Assembly: GCA_017524725.1 (NCBI GenBank)
Contig: JAFXUZ010000100.1
Location: 1 to 64,000, forward strand
Reading direction: 5' to 3'
Origin: Clostridia bacterium
GTDB lineage: Bacteria > Bacillota > Clostridia > Christensenellales > Aristaeellaceae
DNA: 64,000 bases
Positions 35,584 through 43,574 of the stretch are shown one piece after another. Each line of letters begins with the position of its first letter. Position 1 is the stretch's first letter. Under the pieces are notes generated by a model that had not been told where the DNA came from, made no database searches, and was given only the letters and a program-made list of their open reading frames with translations. The translations under genes were made by a program, and so were the position numbers.

Positions 35584-35988
35584 ATGAAAAGATCCCTATT
35601 GATCGCTGGGGCTGTTTCCCTCCTTGCGGTGTTCCTGATCGCATTCTTCCGGGGGCTTGCCCCCGGATGCGATGCGGCGGGGGCCCTGTCGGCACTGTGT
35701 GACGGCACCTTTGCCGTGGGTGCGGTCCTCCTGGGGGCCGGCATCCTGTCCTGGGTGGGGCAAAGCGGCTTCTTTGATATCTACTCCTATGGAGCACGTG
35801 CTGCATGGAATCGCCTGACCCCCTTTGTGAAGGGCAGGGAGGCGACGCCCAGGTATTACGATTACAAGGTGAAAAAGGACACCGAAAGAAAACCGCCGAT
35901 GAAGGCCCCACTGATCATCGGACTTGTGCTGCTCTTCCTTTCCGGTCTGCTCCTTTTCTTTTATTCAAGAGTGAGCGGGAACGTCTGA
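35584..35988 (+). CDS. Small membrane protein, DUF3899-like
   Basis: A 134-residue protein with membrane helices near residues 4-22, 42-58 and 109-128. The central GFFDIYSYGARAAWN and YYDYKVKK segments fit the DUF3899 family of unknown function. It starts four bases after the DppF-like gene and is followed by a strong bidirectional terminator, so it is the last gene of the second transporter operon. A structural or regulatory role with the transporter is possible but unproven. Confidence 0.75.
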   Translation: MKRSLLIAGAVSLLAVFLIAFFRGLAPGCDAAGALSALCDGTFAVGAVLLGAGILSWVGQSGFFDIYSYGARAAWNRLTPFVKGREATPRYYDYKVKKDTERKPPMKAPLIIGLVLLFLSGLLLFFYSRVSGNV

Positions 35989-36050
35989 AACCGTATGGAC
36001 GGCTGCACGCATCGGGCAGACAGTTTTTTCGCTCCAGTGCGATCAAAAAA

Positions 36051-36095
36051 ACTGCCTTCGGATCACTATCTGCGGATCCGAAGGCAGTGCTTTTT
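36051..36095. terminator. Bidirectional terminator
   Basis: Fourteen-bp stem ACTGCCTTCGGATC/GATCCGAAGGCAGT with a ten-base loop. On the plus strand GCTTTTT follows; on the minus strand TTTTTT follows. It separates the transporter operon from the converging Bax-inhibitor-like gene. Confidence 0.85.
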
Positions 36096-36142
36096 ATTGT
36101 AGCACTTCCTCTGCCGTATTAAGGCAAGGGGGCCGGCTTTGT

Positions 36143-36859
36143 TCAGTCACGGCGTTTCCCTATGATGGAAAGGATACGGATGAAGATGTTGATCACGTCC
36201 ACATAAATGGCGGCAGCGCTGCGGATGGCGTTGTTGATGGTGGAAGGACGCTGCTGGGCCCTGGACCAGTCAAAGCCGATATATCCGCAGAAGATGACGA
36301 TGACGATGTAGTCGAAGATCTTCAGATCCCGGCCGCGGAAGAAAATGAGACCGCACAAAAGCTCCACGACGATGGTGATCAGGAGAGTGATGGCAAGGCC
36401 CTTTCCTATGCTGGAAAAGAAAGCGGGGAACAGGGCTCCGACGACGGTCATCACCGCGGTGATCGCCATGGTGATCAGGAAAGCGGTGGCAATGCTGACG
36501 TCGGTATAAAGGGGGAGGATGATGGATAGAACCAGGCCCATGGCGCAGGCCAGCAGGCCGAAGCCCAGAATGCCGGAGGCAGGGCTCTGAGCTTTGTTGA
36601 CGATCGCGATCCCGGCGAAGCTGCCGACCAGGTAAAGCGCAAGGATGACGATCAGGCCTACTTTGGAGTTTGAATAGAGGTAATCAGAGAGGCTCGGACT
36701 GAGAAATTTACTCATCAGGTAGTTGAGGGCGCACCCCGCGAAGACTGTCAGGCCGATGGCCAGGTTATACATGCCGCGGCTGGATGTGCTTTCAGCGTTC
36801 ATGTCAAAGTTGACGCTGCCGATACCGAATTCCTTTTTCCTGTTGGTTTTTTCGGACAT
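36143..36859 (-). CDS. Bax inhibitor-1 (BI-1/YccA-YbhL) family membrane protein
   Basis: A 238-residue protein with about seven hydrophobic helices, matching the BI-1/TMBIM family. Family-like signs are the helical pattern, the IFCGYIGFDWSRAQ segment near residue 195 and ending helices with SAAAIYVDVINIFIRIL. Bacterial members are linked to membrane proteostasis and proton-coupled calcium leak; the role here is not known. It lies 70 bases after the SPFH-protein gene on the same strand, with a terminator between them. Confidence 0.88.
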   Translation of the reverse strand: MSEKTNRKKEFGIGSVNFDMNAESTSSRGMYNLAIGLTVFAGCALNYLMSKFLSPSLSDYLYSNSKVGLIVILALYLVGSFAGIAIVNKAQSPASGILGFGLLACAMGLVLSIILPLYTDVSIATAFLITMAITAVMTVVGALFPAFFSSIGKGLAITLLITIVVELLCGLIFFRGRDLKIFDYIVIVIFCGYIGFDWSRAQQRPSTINNAIRSAAAIYVDVINIFIRILSIIGKRRD

Positions 36860-36894
36860 GCTTTATGACCTCCGTGATCGATCGTAATAAAACA

Positions 36895-36914
36895 GACCGG
36901 CTTTGCGGCCGGTC
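36895..36914 (-). terminator. Terminator after the SPFH-protein gene
   Basis: Seven-bp stem GACCGGC/GCCGGTC, followed on the minus strand by TGTTTTATT. It lies between the SPFH and BI-1 genes, so the latter may have its own promoter. Confidence 0.65.
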
Positions 36915-36929
36915 CGCTGCTTATGGAAC

Positions 36930-37934
36930 TCAGGACTGCTTGGTGCCGCATTCGGGGCAATACTTGGCCGTGCGCGGGATCTTCTGCCCGCATTCGGGGC
37001 AGAACTTGGTATCGCTCGAGGGGGTGCTCTGGAGGGCGCTCAGATCGGTCTGCGCGCTGTAGGCCGGCTGACTGTTCTGTGGCTGCGTCTGCTGCTGCAT
37101 CATTTGGGAGATGGCGGCGCCGATTCCGAGCCCCGTGCTCATGCCCGCGGCTCCGTTCGGATTTTTGGCGGCGTCACGGATGGCCTCGGCAGTCTGGAAC
37201 TGGGTGTATCTGTTGAGATCGCCGACCACCCCCATGCTGCTGCGCCTGTCAATGGCCTGCTCGACCTCCTGGGGAAGGGAAATGTTCTCGATGGAGAAGC
37301 TGTTGAGGCGAAGGCCCAGTTCGGCAAACTTGGGGGCGAGCACCGCGACGGCAAAACCGCCCAATTCGCTGTAGTTGGCAGCCAGGTCAAGGGCGGGGAT
37401 CTTGCTTTCGGCAAGGATATCCGACAGGCTGGATACGATGACCCGCTTCAGGTATTCGGATACGCCTTCGGTGGTGAAAAGCTGAGAAGTGCCGAAAACC
37501 TGCAGCAGGAAGACCTTGGGATCGGCCACACTGAAGGAATAGACACCAAAGGCGCGCAGGCGCACCATGCCGAACTCGGCGTCGCGCATCATTACCGGAT
37601 TGCTGGTGCCCCATTTCATGTTCAGGAACTGGCGGGTATTGACAAAGTATACTTCTGCCTTGAAGGGGCTGTTGAAGCCGTAGCGCCAGGACTGGAGAGC
37701 TGTCATGACGGGCATGTTCTGGGTGGACAGTTCATACCTTCCGGGCCCAAAGACATCGGCGATCCGTCCTTCGTTGACCATGATCGCGACCTGGCTTTCA
37801 CGTACGATAAGCTGGGCGCCCATCATGATGGCGTTCCCTTCCTTGTTGAAGCGGTAAACCATGGTGTTGCTGCTGGAATCGGTCCATTCGATCACGTCGA
37901 TGAACTGGCCCGCGAGTCTGGATAAGATGCCCAT
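36930..37934 (-). CDS. SPFH/Band-7 domain protein with C-terminal zinc ribbon
   Basis: A 334-residue protein of the bacterial SPFH group with a zinc ribbon at the C-terminus (the YdjI-like or 'virion core protein' type). The SPFH domain spans about residues 20-240, a Gln/Met-rich linker follows, and the tail carries CPEC and CPEC pairs (FCPECGQKIPRTAKYCPECG) that would bind zinc. No signal peptide is present. I start at ATG 37934, because AAGGAGG lies ten bases upstream; a longer in-frame reading lacks one. It is 16 bases after the degenerate YesN-like gene, in one operon. Related proteins form membrane-associated oligomers in stress responses, but the role here is unknown. Confidence 0.88.
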   Translation of the reverse strand: MGILSRLAGQFIDVIEWTDSSSNTMVYRFNKEGNAIMMGAQLIVRESQVAIMVNEGRIADVFGPGRYELSTQNMPVMTALQSWRYGFNSPFKAEVYFVNTRQFLNMKWGTSNPVMMRDAEFGMVRLRAFGVYSFSVADPKVFLLQVFGTSQLFTTEGVSEYLKRVIVSSLSDILAESKIPALDLAANYSELGGFAVAVLAPKFAELGLRLNSFSIENISLPQEVEQAIDRRSSMGVVGDLNRYTQFQTAEAIRDAAKNPNGAAGMSTGLGIGAAISQMMQQQTQPQNSQPAYSAQTDLSALQSTPSSDTKFCPECGQKIPRTAKYCPECGTKQS

Positions 37935-37950
37935 AATGATACTACCTCCT

Positions 37951-38754
37951 TTATTGATCCTGTTCGTCTTCACAAAATGAACGCAGGCTGCGGATCATCC
38001 CGCATTCCGCGATATTGATGTCCAGATTGAGATATTCCTTGATCATTTCAATGGATCTGTTTACATGTTCCGTGGCCCGTTTTTCATAGTCGCTCAGGTC
38101 CTGTTCCAAACCGGCTTCAGGGATTGCGGCAACGCGGATGTGCCTGGGCGTGAGCACCGCCACAGCGTAATAGATGTGATCCACATACCCGCCGAAGAAA
38201 TTGTTGCGCAGAGCCCTTTCCAGGCGGTCGACCGCGTTGATATGCTGGGAAACATAGATTTCGCCCTGAGGCATGTCCATTTCATAGACCATGCAGGGGC
38301 GGGTCGAGGAAACGTGGCTGCGGATCAGCTTCAGCTGGCGTTCCACAACGGAATAATCGACGATCTCGCCGCAAAGCAGGCTGTGGACCAGTTCGTCCCG
38401 CATCAAAAGGCGCATTGCGTCGTCGTCATAGGGGATATCGGACATATCCGCGTGCAGGCGGTTGAGGACGGAACGGAGCTCGATCAGGTAGACGACCTGT
38501 GCTTCCGGGTCATCCGTTACGCTGAAAACGGGGAGACTCGGCCTTTCGGTGTGGAGATAGGCGGAAAGGAGCTTGGCTTCCCTGTCGAGAAAATAAAAAC
38601 CGACGGCGTCCAGCCCTTTTGTCTGCAGGATGGAGATGGCCTGGGATGAATCCCTGGCGTACAGCGGCTCATGAAAACCGAGGGATGCCCATTTGATGCT
38701 CTTGAACTGAGTTGCTATGTCGTCACGGTCGGTTGCCAGAAGCAGCTTGTACAT
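37951..38754 (-). CDS. YesN-like protein lacking the AraC DNA-binding domain
   Basis: A 267-residue protein whose first ~105 residues follow the pattern of a response-regulator receiver as in YesN (MYKLLLATDRDDIATQFKSI, WASLGF, SSQAISILQTKGLDAV), but the phospho-acceptor region is altered: the DD pair becomes DRDD and the expected Asp is replaced in DAVGFYFLD. The middle (about 110-235) resembles the YesN central domain. It ends with HVNRSIEMIKEYLNLDINIAE, which looks like the first helix of an AraC-type DNA-binding domain, and then stops. It may be a sensor or protein-interaction module rather than a transcription factor. It is co-transcribed with the SPFH gene. Confidence 0.65.
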   Translation of the reverse strand: MYKLLLATDRDDIATQFKSIKWASLGFHEPLYARDSSQAISILQTKGLDAVGFYFLDREAKLLSAYLHTERPSLPVFSVTDDPEAQVVYLIELRSVLNRLHADMSDIPYDDDAMRLLMRDELVHSLLCGEIVDYSVVERQLKLIRSHVSSTRPCMVYEMDMPQGEIYVSQHINAVDRLERALRNNFFGGYVDHIYYAVAVLTPRHIRVAAIPEAGLEQDLSDYEKRATEHVNRSIEMIKEYLNLDINIAECGMIRSLRSFCEDEQDQ

Positions 38755-38784
38755 GAGTCTCCTCCTTAACAGCGGGATCAGCTT

Positions 38785-38813
38785 ATTATACTATCAAATG
38801 AGCGGATTGACAA
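38785..38813 (-). promoter_or_regulatory. Promoter of the YesN-like/SPFH operon
   Basis: On the minus strand TTGTCA (plus 38808-38813), a 17-base spacer, then TATAAT (plus 38785-38790). Confidence 0.7.
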
Positions 38814-38885
38814 TGATTAAATTGCGGACACCCACGGCAGAGAGACTGACCCGATGGGAACCGGAGGCACGGTACGCATGCTTTA

Positions 38886-39728
38886 TTATTTCTGATAAGT
38901 CCTGTAGTAGGATGAGATGACAGACATAAAAAGCCTGCCCGGAAGAATGCGGTGGAGGAAAACGGCCAGATGCTGGTCGGGAGAAGCGATACGCCTGCGC
39001 AGAGGCATTTTTTTTCGCCGGGAGAGACGGACCACTTTTTTTCCCAGGCGTTCGGGATCACTCCCGTTTTCTTCGTCATGGCGGATAACGGCGATCACGT
39101 TGTCAAAGGAAGGGTGATATGCAGGGTTTTCCGAGGCACGGAGTGCGTGTGCGCGGTAAGCGGAGGAACCGGAACGGTGGTCGCCGGGCTCGATGAGCGT
39201 TACCTGGATACCGAAAGGGCGGACCTCCATGAACAGGGATTCGCAAAACCCCTCGACAGCGTGTTTGGCGCTGGTATACGCTCCCTGATAGGGGATCCCA
39301 AGGAGGCCGTTGATGGAAGAAAAGCAGATGATCTTTCCGCTTCCCTTTTCCCGCATCAGAGGGAGCACGGCCTGTACGGTGCGGACCATACCGTAAAAAT
39401 CGGTGTCCATGACGCGGTGGATCTCGTCCAGCGTATACTCCTCAAAAGGGCCGAGGATCAGGATGCCCGCGCACAGGACCAGGATATCCGGAGGACCGTA
39501 CAGGGCAAGGGCCTTTTTGGCGAAACTGGTTACGCTTTCCTCGCATGTAACGTCCAGGGGAAGATGGTACCCCGCATCATCCTCAACTCCTTCGGAAGAG
39601 GCAAAGCTTCTTGCCCCGGCGGCTACATTGCAGCCGGCTTTCACAAAAGCCCGGGCACAGCTGAGCCCCAATCCGCTGGAAGCACCGGTCAGCCATACAG
39701 TTTCCTTCCGGTTCCCCGAAGATCCCAT
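38886..39728 (-). CDS. Short-chain dehydrogenase/reductase (SDR)
   Basis: A 280-residue classical SDR. It has the NAD(P)-binding TGASSGLGLSCA motif near residue 14, LCAG near 85, the catalytic Ser in SSING near 137 and the catalytic YTSAK near 151-155. The C-terminus is longer and more basic than in many SDRs and ends with a hydrophobic stretch. It is monocistronic and divergent from the rRNA-methyltransferase gene. The substrate cannot be inferred. Confidence 0.9.
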   Translation of the reverse strand: MGSSGNRKETVWLTGASSGLGLSCARAFVKAGCNVAAGARSFASSEGVEDDAGYHLPLDVTCEESVTSFAKKALALYGPPDILVLCAGILILGPFEEYTLDEIHRVMDTDFYGMVRTVQAVLPLMREKGSGKIICFSSINGLLGIPYQGAYTSAKHAVEGFCESLFMEVRPFGIQVTLIEPGDHRSGSSAYRAHALRASENPAYHPSFDNVIAVIRHDEENGSDPERLGKKVVRLSRRKKMPLRRRIASPDQHLAVFLHRILPGRLFMSVISSYYRTYQK

Positions 39729-39764
39729 GGCTCTTTTCTCCTTCCTTCGTTCGATTTCGGTTTT

Positions 39765-39793
39765 ATTATATGCAATTCCATGTTATAATGCAA
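39765..39793 (-). promoter_or_regulatory. SDR promoter overlapping the divergent methyltransferase promoter
   Basis: On the minus strand TTGCAT (plus 39788-39793), a 17-base spacer, then TATAAT (plus 39765-39770). On the plus strand another TATAAT at 39784-39789 would be the -10 of the divergent methyltransferase gene. The two RNA polymerase sites overlap. Confidence 0.6.
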
Positions 39794-39821
39794 ATGTGAA
39801 AAATAAAGCGGAGGGAAAGCC

Positions 39822-40994
39822 ATGAGATCTGCCGCCCTGCTGCCCGGGAAGGAAAAACGCGTTTATTCCGGGCATCCATGGATCTTCAAAAGCGATATTT
39901 CCTATGTGGATGCTGATGTGAAGCCGGGGGATGTGATCACCGTGACGACACGTTCCGGCAGGTTTTTGTGCCGCGCAGTCTATAATCCCCGTTCCCAGAT
40001 CGCTTTGAGGATCCTGACCTGGAAGGATGAAAACTGCGACGATGCGTTCATTCGGGACAGGGTCCGGAAGGCCATTGAATACCGAAAACGTTTTGCTGAT
40101 CTCAGGTCCTGCAGGCTGATCTTTGCCGAAAGCGACGGGCTTCCTGCGGTAATATGCGATTCCTTTGGCGACGTGGTGGTGATGCAGTGCCTGAGCCTGG
40201 GAATGGAACAATTCAAGGAAGCTATCTGCGACGCCATCGAAGACGAGATCCGGCCACGCGGGATCTATGAACGGGGGGACGTTCCGGTGCGCCTGCTTGA
40301 AGGCCTGGACCAGGAAAGCAGGGTGCTGCGGGGAAATGTACCTGAGGACAGGGTGGAACTGATAGAAAACGGCATTCGCTTTCTGGTGGATGTCCGCCGG
40401 GGGCAGAAGACCGGTTATTTCCTTGATCAGAAGGAAAACCGGGCGGCGATCGCGCCTTTTGTGAAGGGTCAGAAGGTGCTGGACTGCTTTACACACATCG
40501 GGTCCTTTGCGCTGCATGCGTCGCATTACGGTGCGGACGAAGTGCTGGGCGTGGATATATCGGATTATGCTTGCGAGTGCGCCCGGGAGAACGCAAAACT
40601 CAACGGGTTCAGCCAGGTCCGCTTTGAATGTGCGAACGCCTTTGATCTCCTCCGGCAAAGGTCAGACGCCGGGGAACAGTACGATGTGGTGATCCTGGAT
40701 CCTCCCGCTTTTACCAAGACCCGGTCCGCCGTGGCTTCCGCTGAAAGGGGATACAAGGAGATCAACCTGAGGGGGATCAAGCTGGTCCGGCCGGGAGGCA
40801 TTCTGGTCACCTGCTCATGCAGCCAGCACATGCTGCCCTCACAGTTCAGGGAAGTGATCCACAGCGCGGCTTCGGATGCCCATGCCCGTCTGATGCAGAT
40901 CGAATGGCGGACCCAGGGAAGGGACCATCCGATCCTTGCGGCGGCCCCGGAAACGGAGTATCTTAAATGCGGGATCTACAGGGTGGATAAATAG
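39822..40994 (+). CDS. Class I SAM-dependent rRNA methyltransferase, RlmI-like
   Basis: A 390-residue methyltransferase with an N-terminal PUA domain (RVYSGHPWIFKSDI...GDVITV, about 12-80) and a C-terminal Rossmann-fold domain. The DQKENRAAIAPFVKGQKVLDCFTHIGSFALHA stretch carries the SAM-binding motif. LDPPAFTKTRSA is the catalytic DPPxF loop, and LVTCSCSQHM holds the cysteine typical of m5C methyltransferases such as RlmI. The expected target is a 23S rRNA cytosine, by family. Ribosome site GGAGGG precedes ATG. Confidence 0.9.
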   Translation: MRSAALLPGKEKRVYSGHPWIFKSDISYVDADVKPGDVITVTTRSGRFLCRAVYNPRSQIALRILTWKDENCDDAFIRDRVRKAIEYRKRFADLRSCRLIFAESDGLPAVICDSFGDVVVMQCLSLGMEQFKEAICDAIEDEIRPRGIYERGDVPVRLLEGLDQESRVLRGNVPEDRVELIENGIRFLVDVRRGQKTGYFLDQKENRAAIAPFVKGQKVLDCFTHIGSFALHASHYGADEVLGVDISDYACECARENAKLNGFSQVRFECANAFDLLRQRSDAGEQYDVVILDPPAFTKTRSAVASAERGYKEINLRGIKLVRPGGILVTCSCSQHMLPSQFREVIHSAASDAHARLMQIEWRTQGRDHPILAAAPETEYLKCGIYRVDK

Positions 40995-41047
40995 GAGCCT
41001 TGCCCGGGGATCGGTCCTGTATGTGAAAAAGCAGGATAATAAAAGAA

Positions 41048-41076
41048 TTGAAAACCCCGTGGATATGAATTATAAT
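41048..41076 (+). promoter_or_regulatory. Promoter of the Mrp ATPase gene
   Basis: TTGAAA (41048-41053), a 17-base spacer, then TATAAT (41071-41076). Confidence 0.75.
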
Positions 41077-41138
41077 CGGCATGTGGCCTGTGGATAATAT
41101 ACGCGGGCCGATCATAATGAATTGGAGTGACAATTGGA

Positions 41139-41972
41139 ATGAGCGAATGTTCGCATGACTGTTCCAGCTGCAGCGCAAACTGCTCAAGCAGGGATCCTGC
41201 GTCCCTGATCGAAAAGACCAGGGAAGGGACAAAGATCAAAAAAGTCATCGCAGTGATGAGCGGCAAGGGGGGTGTAGGCAAATCCCTCGTGACCAGTCTC
41301 CTGGCTGTCATCAGCCAGCGTGCGGGATATAAAACGGCCATCCTGGACGCCGACGTGACCGGCCCTTCCATTCCCCAGGCTTTCGGGATCCACGAGCCGG
41401 CGATGGGGACGGGAGAAGCCATACTTCCTTCCCTGACCAAAACCGGCATCAAAATGATGAGTGTCAACCTTCTCCTGGATGACGAGACCAGCCCTGTCAT
41501 TTGGCGCGGGCCGATCATCGCGGGCACGGTCAAGCAATTCTGGACCGATGTGGAGTGGGGCGATGTCGATATCATGTTTATTGATATGCCTCCGGGAACC
41601 GGAGACGTGCCGCTGACTGTTTTCCAGTCCATCCCGGTGGACGGGGCTGTTGTCGTCGCGACTCCCCAGGGTCTGGTCGGCATGATCGTGGAGAAGGCCG
41701 TGAACATGGCCGGTATGATGAATGTTCCGCTCCTTGGACTGGTAGAGAATATGAGCGGTGTGATCTGCCCAGACTGCGGGAAGCATATCCCCGTGTTTGG
41801 GGAGAGCCATGCCGCTGAAACGGCGGAAAAACACGGTACGAAGCTTCTGGGAAGCATCCCGATGGATACGCGCCTCTCCGAAGCCTGCGACCGCGGGCTG
41901 ATCGAGCTGTTTGAAGGATCGTGGCTTGACCGGGCAGCGGAGGAAATACTCCGGACCCTGGAAAAGGCATAA
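41139..41972 (+). CDS. Mrp/NBP35-family Fe-S carrier P-loop ATPase
   Basis: A 277-residue P-loop ATPase of the Mrp/ApbC/Nbp35 group, implicated in moving Fe-S clusters to target proteins. The deviant Walker A MSGKGGVGKS lies near residue 42, the switch DMPPGTGDVPLT near 146, and CPDCGKHIP near 208 carries the CxxC that bridges a cluster between subunits. The N-terminus has several extra cysteines (SECSHDCSSCSANC), recalling the Nbp35 N-terminal cluster. ATG 41139 is chosen over an in-frame GTG at 41127. The next gene begins 33 bases after its stop. Confidence 0.92.
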   Translation: MSECSHDCSSCSANCSSRDPASLIEKTREGTKIKKVIAVMSGKGGVGKSLVTSLLAVISQRAGYKTAILDADVTGPSIPQAFGIHEPAMGTGEAILPSLTKTGIKMMSVNLLLDDETSPVIWRGPIIAGTVKQFWTDVEWGDVDIMFIDMPPGTGDVPLTVFQSIPVDGAVVVATPQGLVGMIVEKAVNMAGMMNVPLLGLVENMSGVICPDCGKHIPVFGESHAAETAEKHGTKLLGSIPMDTRLSEACDRGLIELFEGSWLDRAAEEILRTLEKA

Positions 41973-42005
41973 CTGTATCCGATATCATCCTTGGGAGGAT
42001 GAGCC

Positions 42006-43574
42006 ATGCAAAAAATACTGCGAGTGATCTTTACGGCTGATTGCCACGGATACCTCTATCCGTCGGATTACTTTGGCACGCAGGAAGAACGCATGGGGAT
42101 GCTGAGTGTGATTGCCGCGTTCCGCAGGGATGAAAATACCCTGGTGATCGACGGCGGGGATACCATCCAGGGGTCGCCCTTTACCGCTTATCTCCGGCGC
42201 AGCGGTATCGGGCCCAAGCCCCTGGCCGGGCTGATGAATATGGCGGGATACGATTATATCGCCCTGGGCAACCATGATTTCGATTATGGGAACGGCTACC
42301 TGGGTGAATATCTGGAGGCGCTTTCCGCCAAATGCCTTTGCGCAAATATCAGGGACAGGGAATTCAGGCTCCCTGTCTTTTCTTATTCGATCCATACAAT
42401 GAAAAACGGCCTGCGCGTCGGTTTGTGCGGCGTCTGTACAGAGAAACTGATGCGCTGGGAGGACCGCGGTGTGATGGATGACCTGGATATCCGGGATGCG
42501 GTCGAAAATGCAAAAAACGCCCTGGACCTTTTAAAAGGCAGGACGGACGTGAACATATGCGTTTACCACGGAGGCTTTGAATTTGACCCTGTGACGGGAA
42601 AAAGGCTGTCTTCCGGGACCGAGAACCGGGCTGAACTGATCTGCAGCCTTGGGTATGACCTGGTGCTCTGCGCCCACCAGCACCGAAGCCTGCCGGGTAA
42701 AAAGATCGGCAGTTCCTGGGCAGTGCAGGTCATGAACCGGGGCAGGGAATTTTCCGTAACGGATGTGACTGTGGACGAGGGGGATATCCGGATCGTATCC
42801 CGCTCGGAAAAACCGGGGAATGAGGTGTTTCTTGCGGGGAAAACGTCCCTGGACGGGATCCAGAAACAGGTCAACGAACACCTTGACCGACCGATCGGTG
42901 CTTTCAGCCGTCCTCTGGAGGCTGAGGAACACCTGGTCAGCGCATGCCGGGGCAGTGATCTTGCCAATTTTTTTAATATGGTCCAGTGTGAAGCCGCGCT
43001 CTGCGATATATCTGCGTGCAATCTTTACAACGAGGTCCGGGGATTCGAGAAAACGGTCACGATACGGGATGTAATGAAGGCTTACCGTTTTCCGAATACC
43101 CTTGTGGTGCTGCGCCTGACCGGCACGGATATAAAGAATTATCTTGAACAGTGCGCCAGGTATTTTACCCTGCTTGAAACAGGTGAAGTCGTCATATCAA
43201 GGGAATATCTTGTTCCAAAGGCGCATCATTACCATTTTGATTATCTGTACGGGCTGGCTTATGTGGTAGACCTAAGCTGCAGGGAGGGCGACAGGGTAAA
43301 GAAGATCGTACGCCTTTCGGACGGGAGCCCCATCGGGGAGGAAGACGAGGCCGATATCTGTTTCAGCTCATACAGGGCGACCGGCATCGGCGGGTTCGAT
43401 ATGCTCCGGGACAAGCCGATCGTCCGGGAGATACCGGTGCCTATGCAGGACCTGATCATTCGTTACTTTGAATCCCATCCGACAGTCGATCCGGTGGTAT
43501 TTTCCGCTGTCAGGTTTGCAGACAGGGACCGGCTGTTTATCTCGCCGCCTTCCTCCGAAACAGACAGGAACTGA
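42006..43574 (+). CDS. Cytoplasmic 5'-nucleotidase/2',3'-cyclic phosphodiesterase-type metallophosphatase
   Basis: A 522-residue enzyme of the UshA/5'-nucleotidase family, with an N-terminal metallophosphatase domain and a C-terminal nucleotidase domain. The metal ligands are in TADCHGYLYP (residue 10), DGGDTIQGS (55), GNHDFDYG (93) and CAHQH (222). The C-domain includes a substrate-pocket-like YRATGIGGFDML near 455. Most family members are exported, but no signal peptide or wall anchor is visible here. Its 3' end overlaps the converging mutY by 112 bases. Confidence 0.9.
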   Translation: MQKILRVIFTADCHGYLYPSDYFGTQEERMGMLSVIAAFRRDENTLVIDGGDTIQGSPFTAYLRRSGIGPKPLAGLMNMAGYDYIALGNHDFDYGNGYLGEYLEALSAKCLCANIRDREFRLPVFSYSIHTMKNGLRVGLCGVCTEKLMRWEDRGVMDDLDIRDAVENAKNALDLLKGRTDVNICVYHGGFEFDPVTGKRLSSGTENRAELICSLGYDLVLCAHQHRSLPGKKIGSSWAVQVMNRGREFSVTDVTVDEGDIRIVSRSEKPGNEVFLAGKTSLDGIQKQVNEHLDRPIGAFSRPLEAEEHLVSACRGSDLANFFNMVQCEAALCDISACNLYNEVRGFEKTVTIRDVMKAYRFPNTLVVLRLTGTDIKNYLEQCARYFTLLETGEVVISREYLVPKAHHYHFDYLYGLAYVVDLSCREGDRVKKIVRLSDGSPIGEEDEADICFSSYRATGIGGFDMLRDKPIVREIPVPMQDLIIRYFESHPTVDPVVFSAVRFADRDRLFISPPSSETDRN

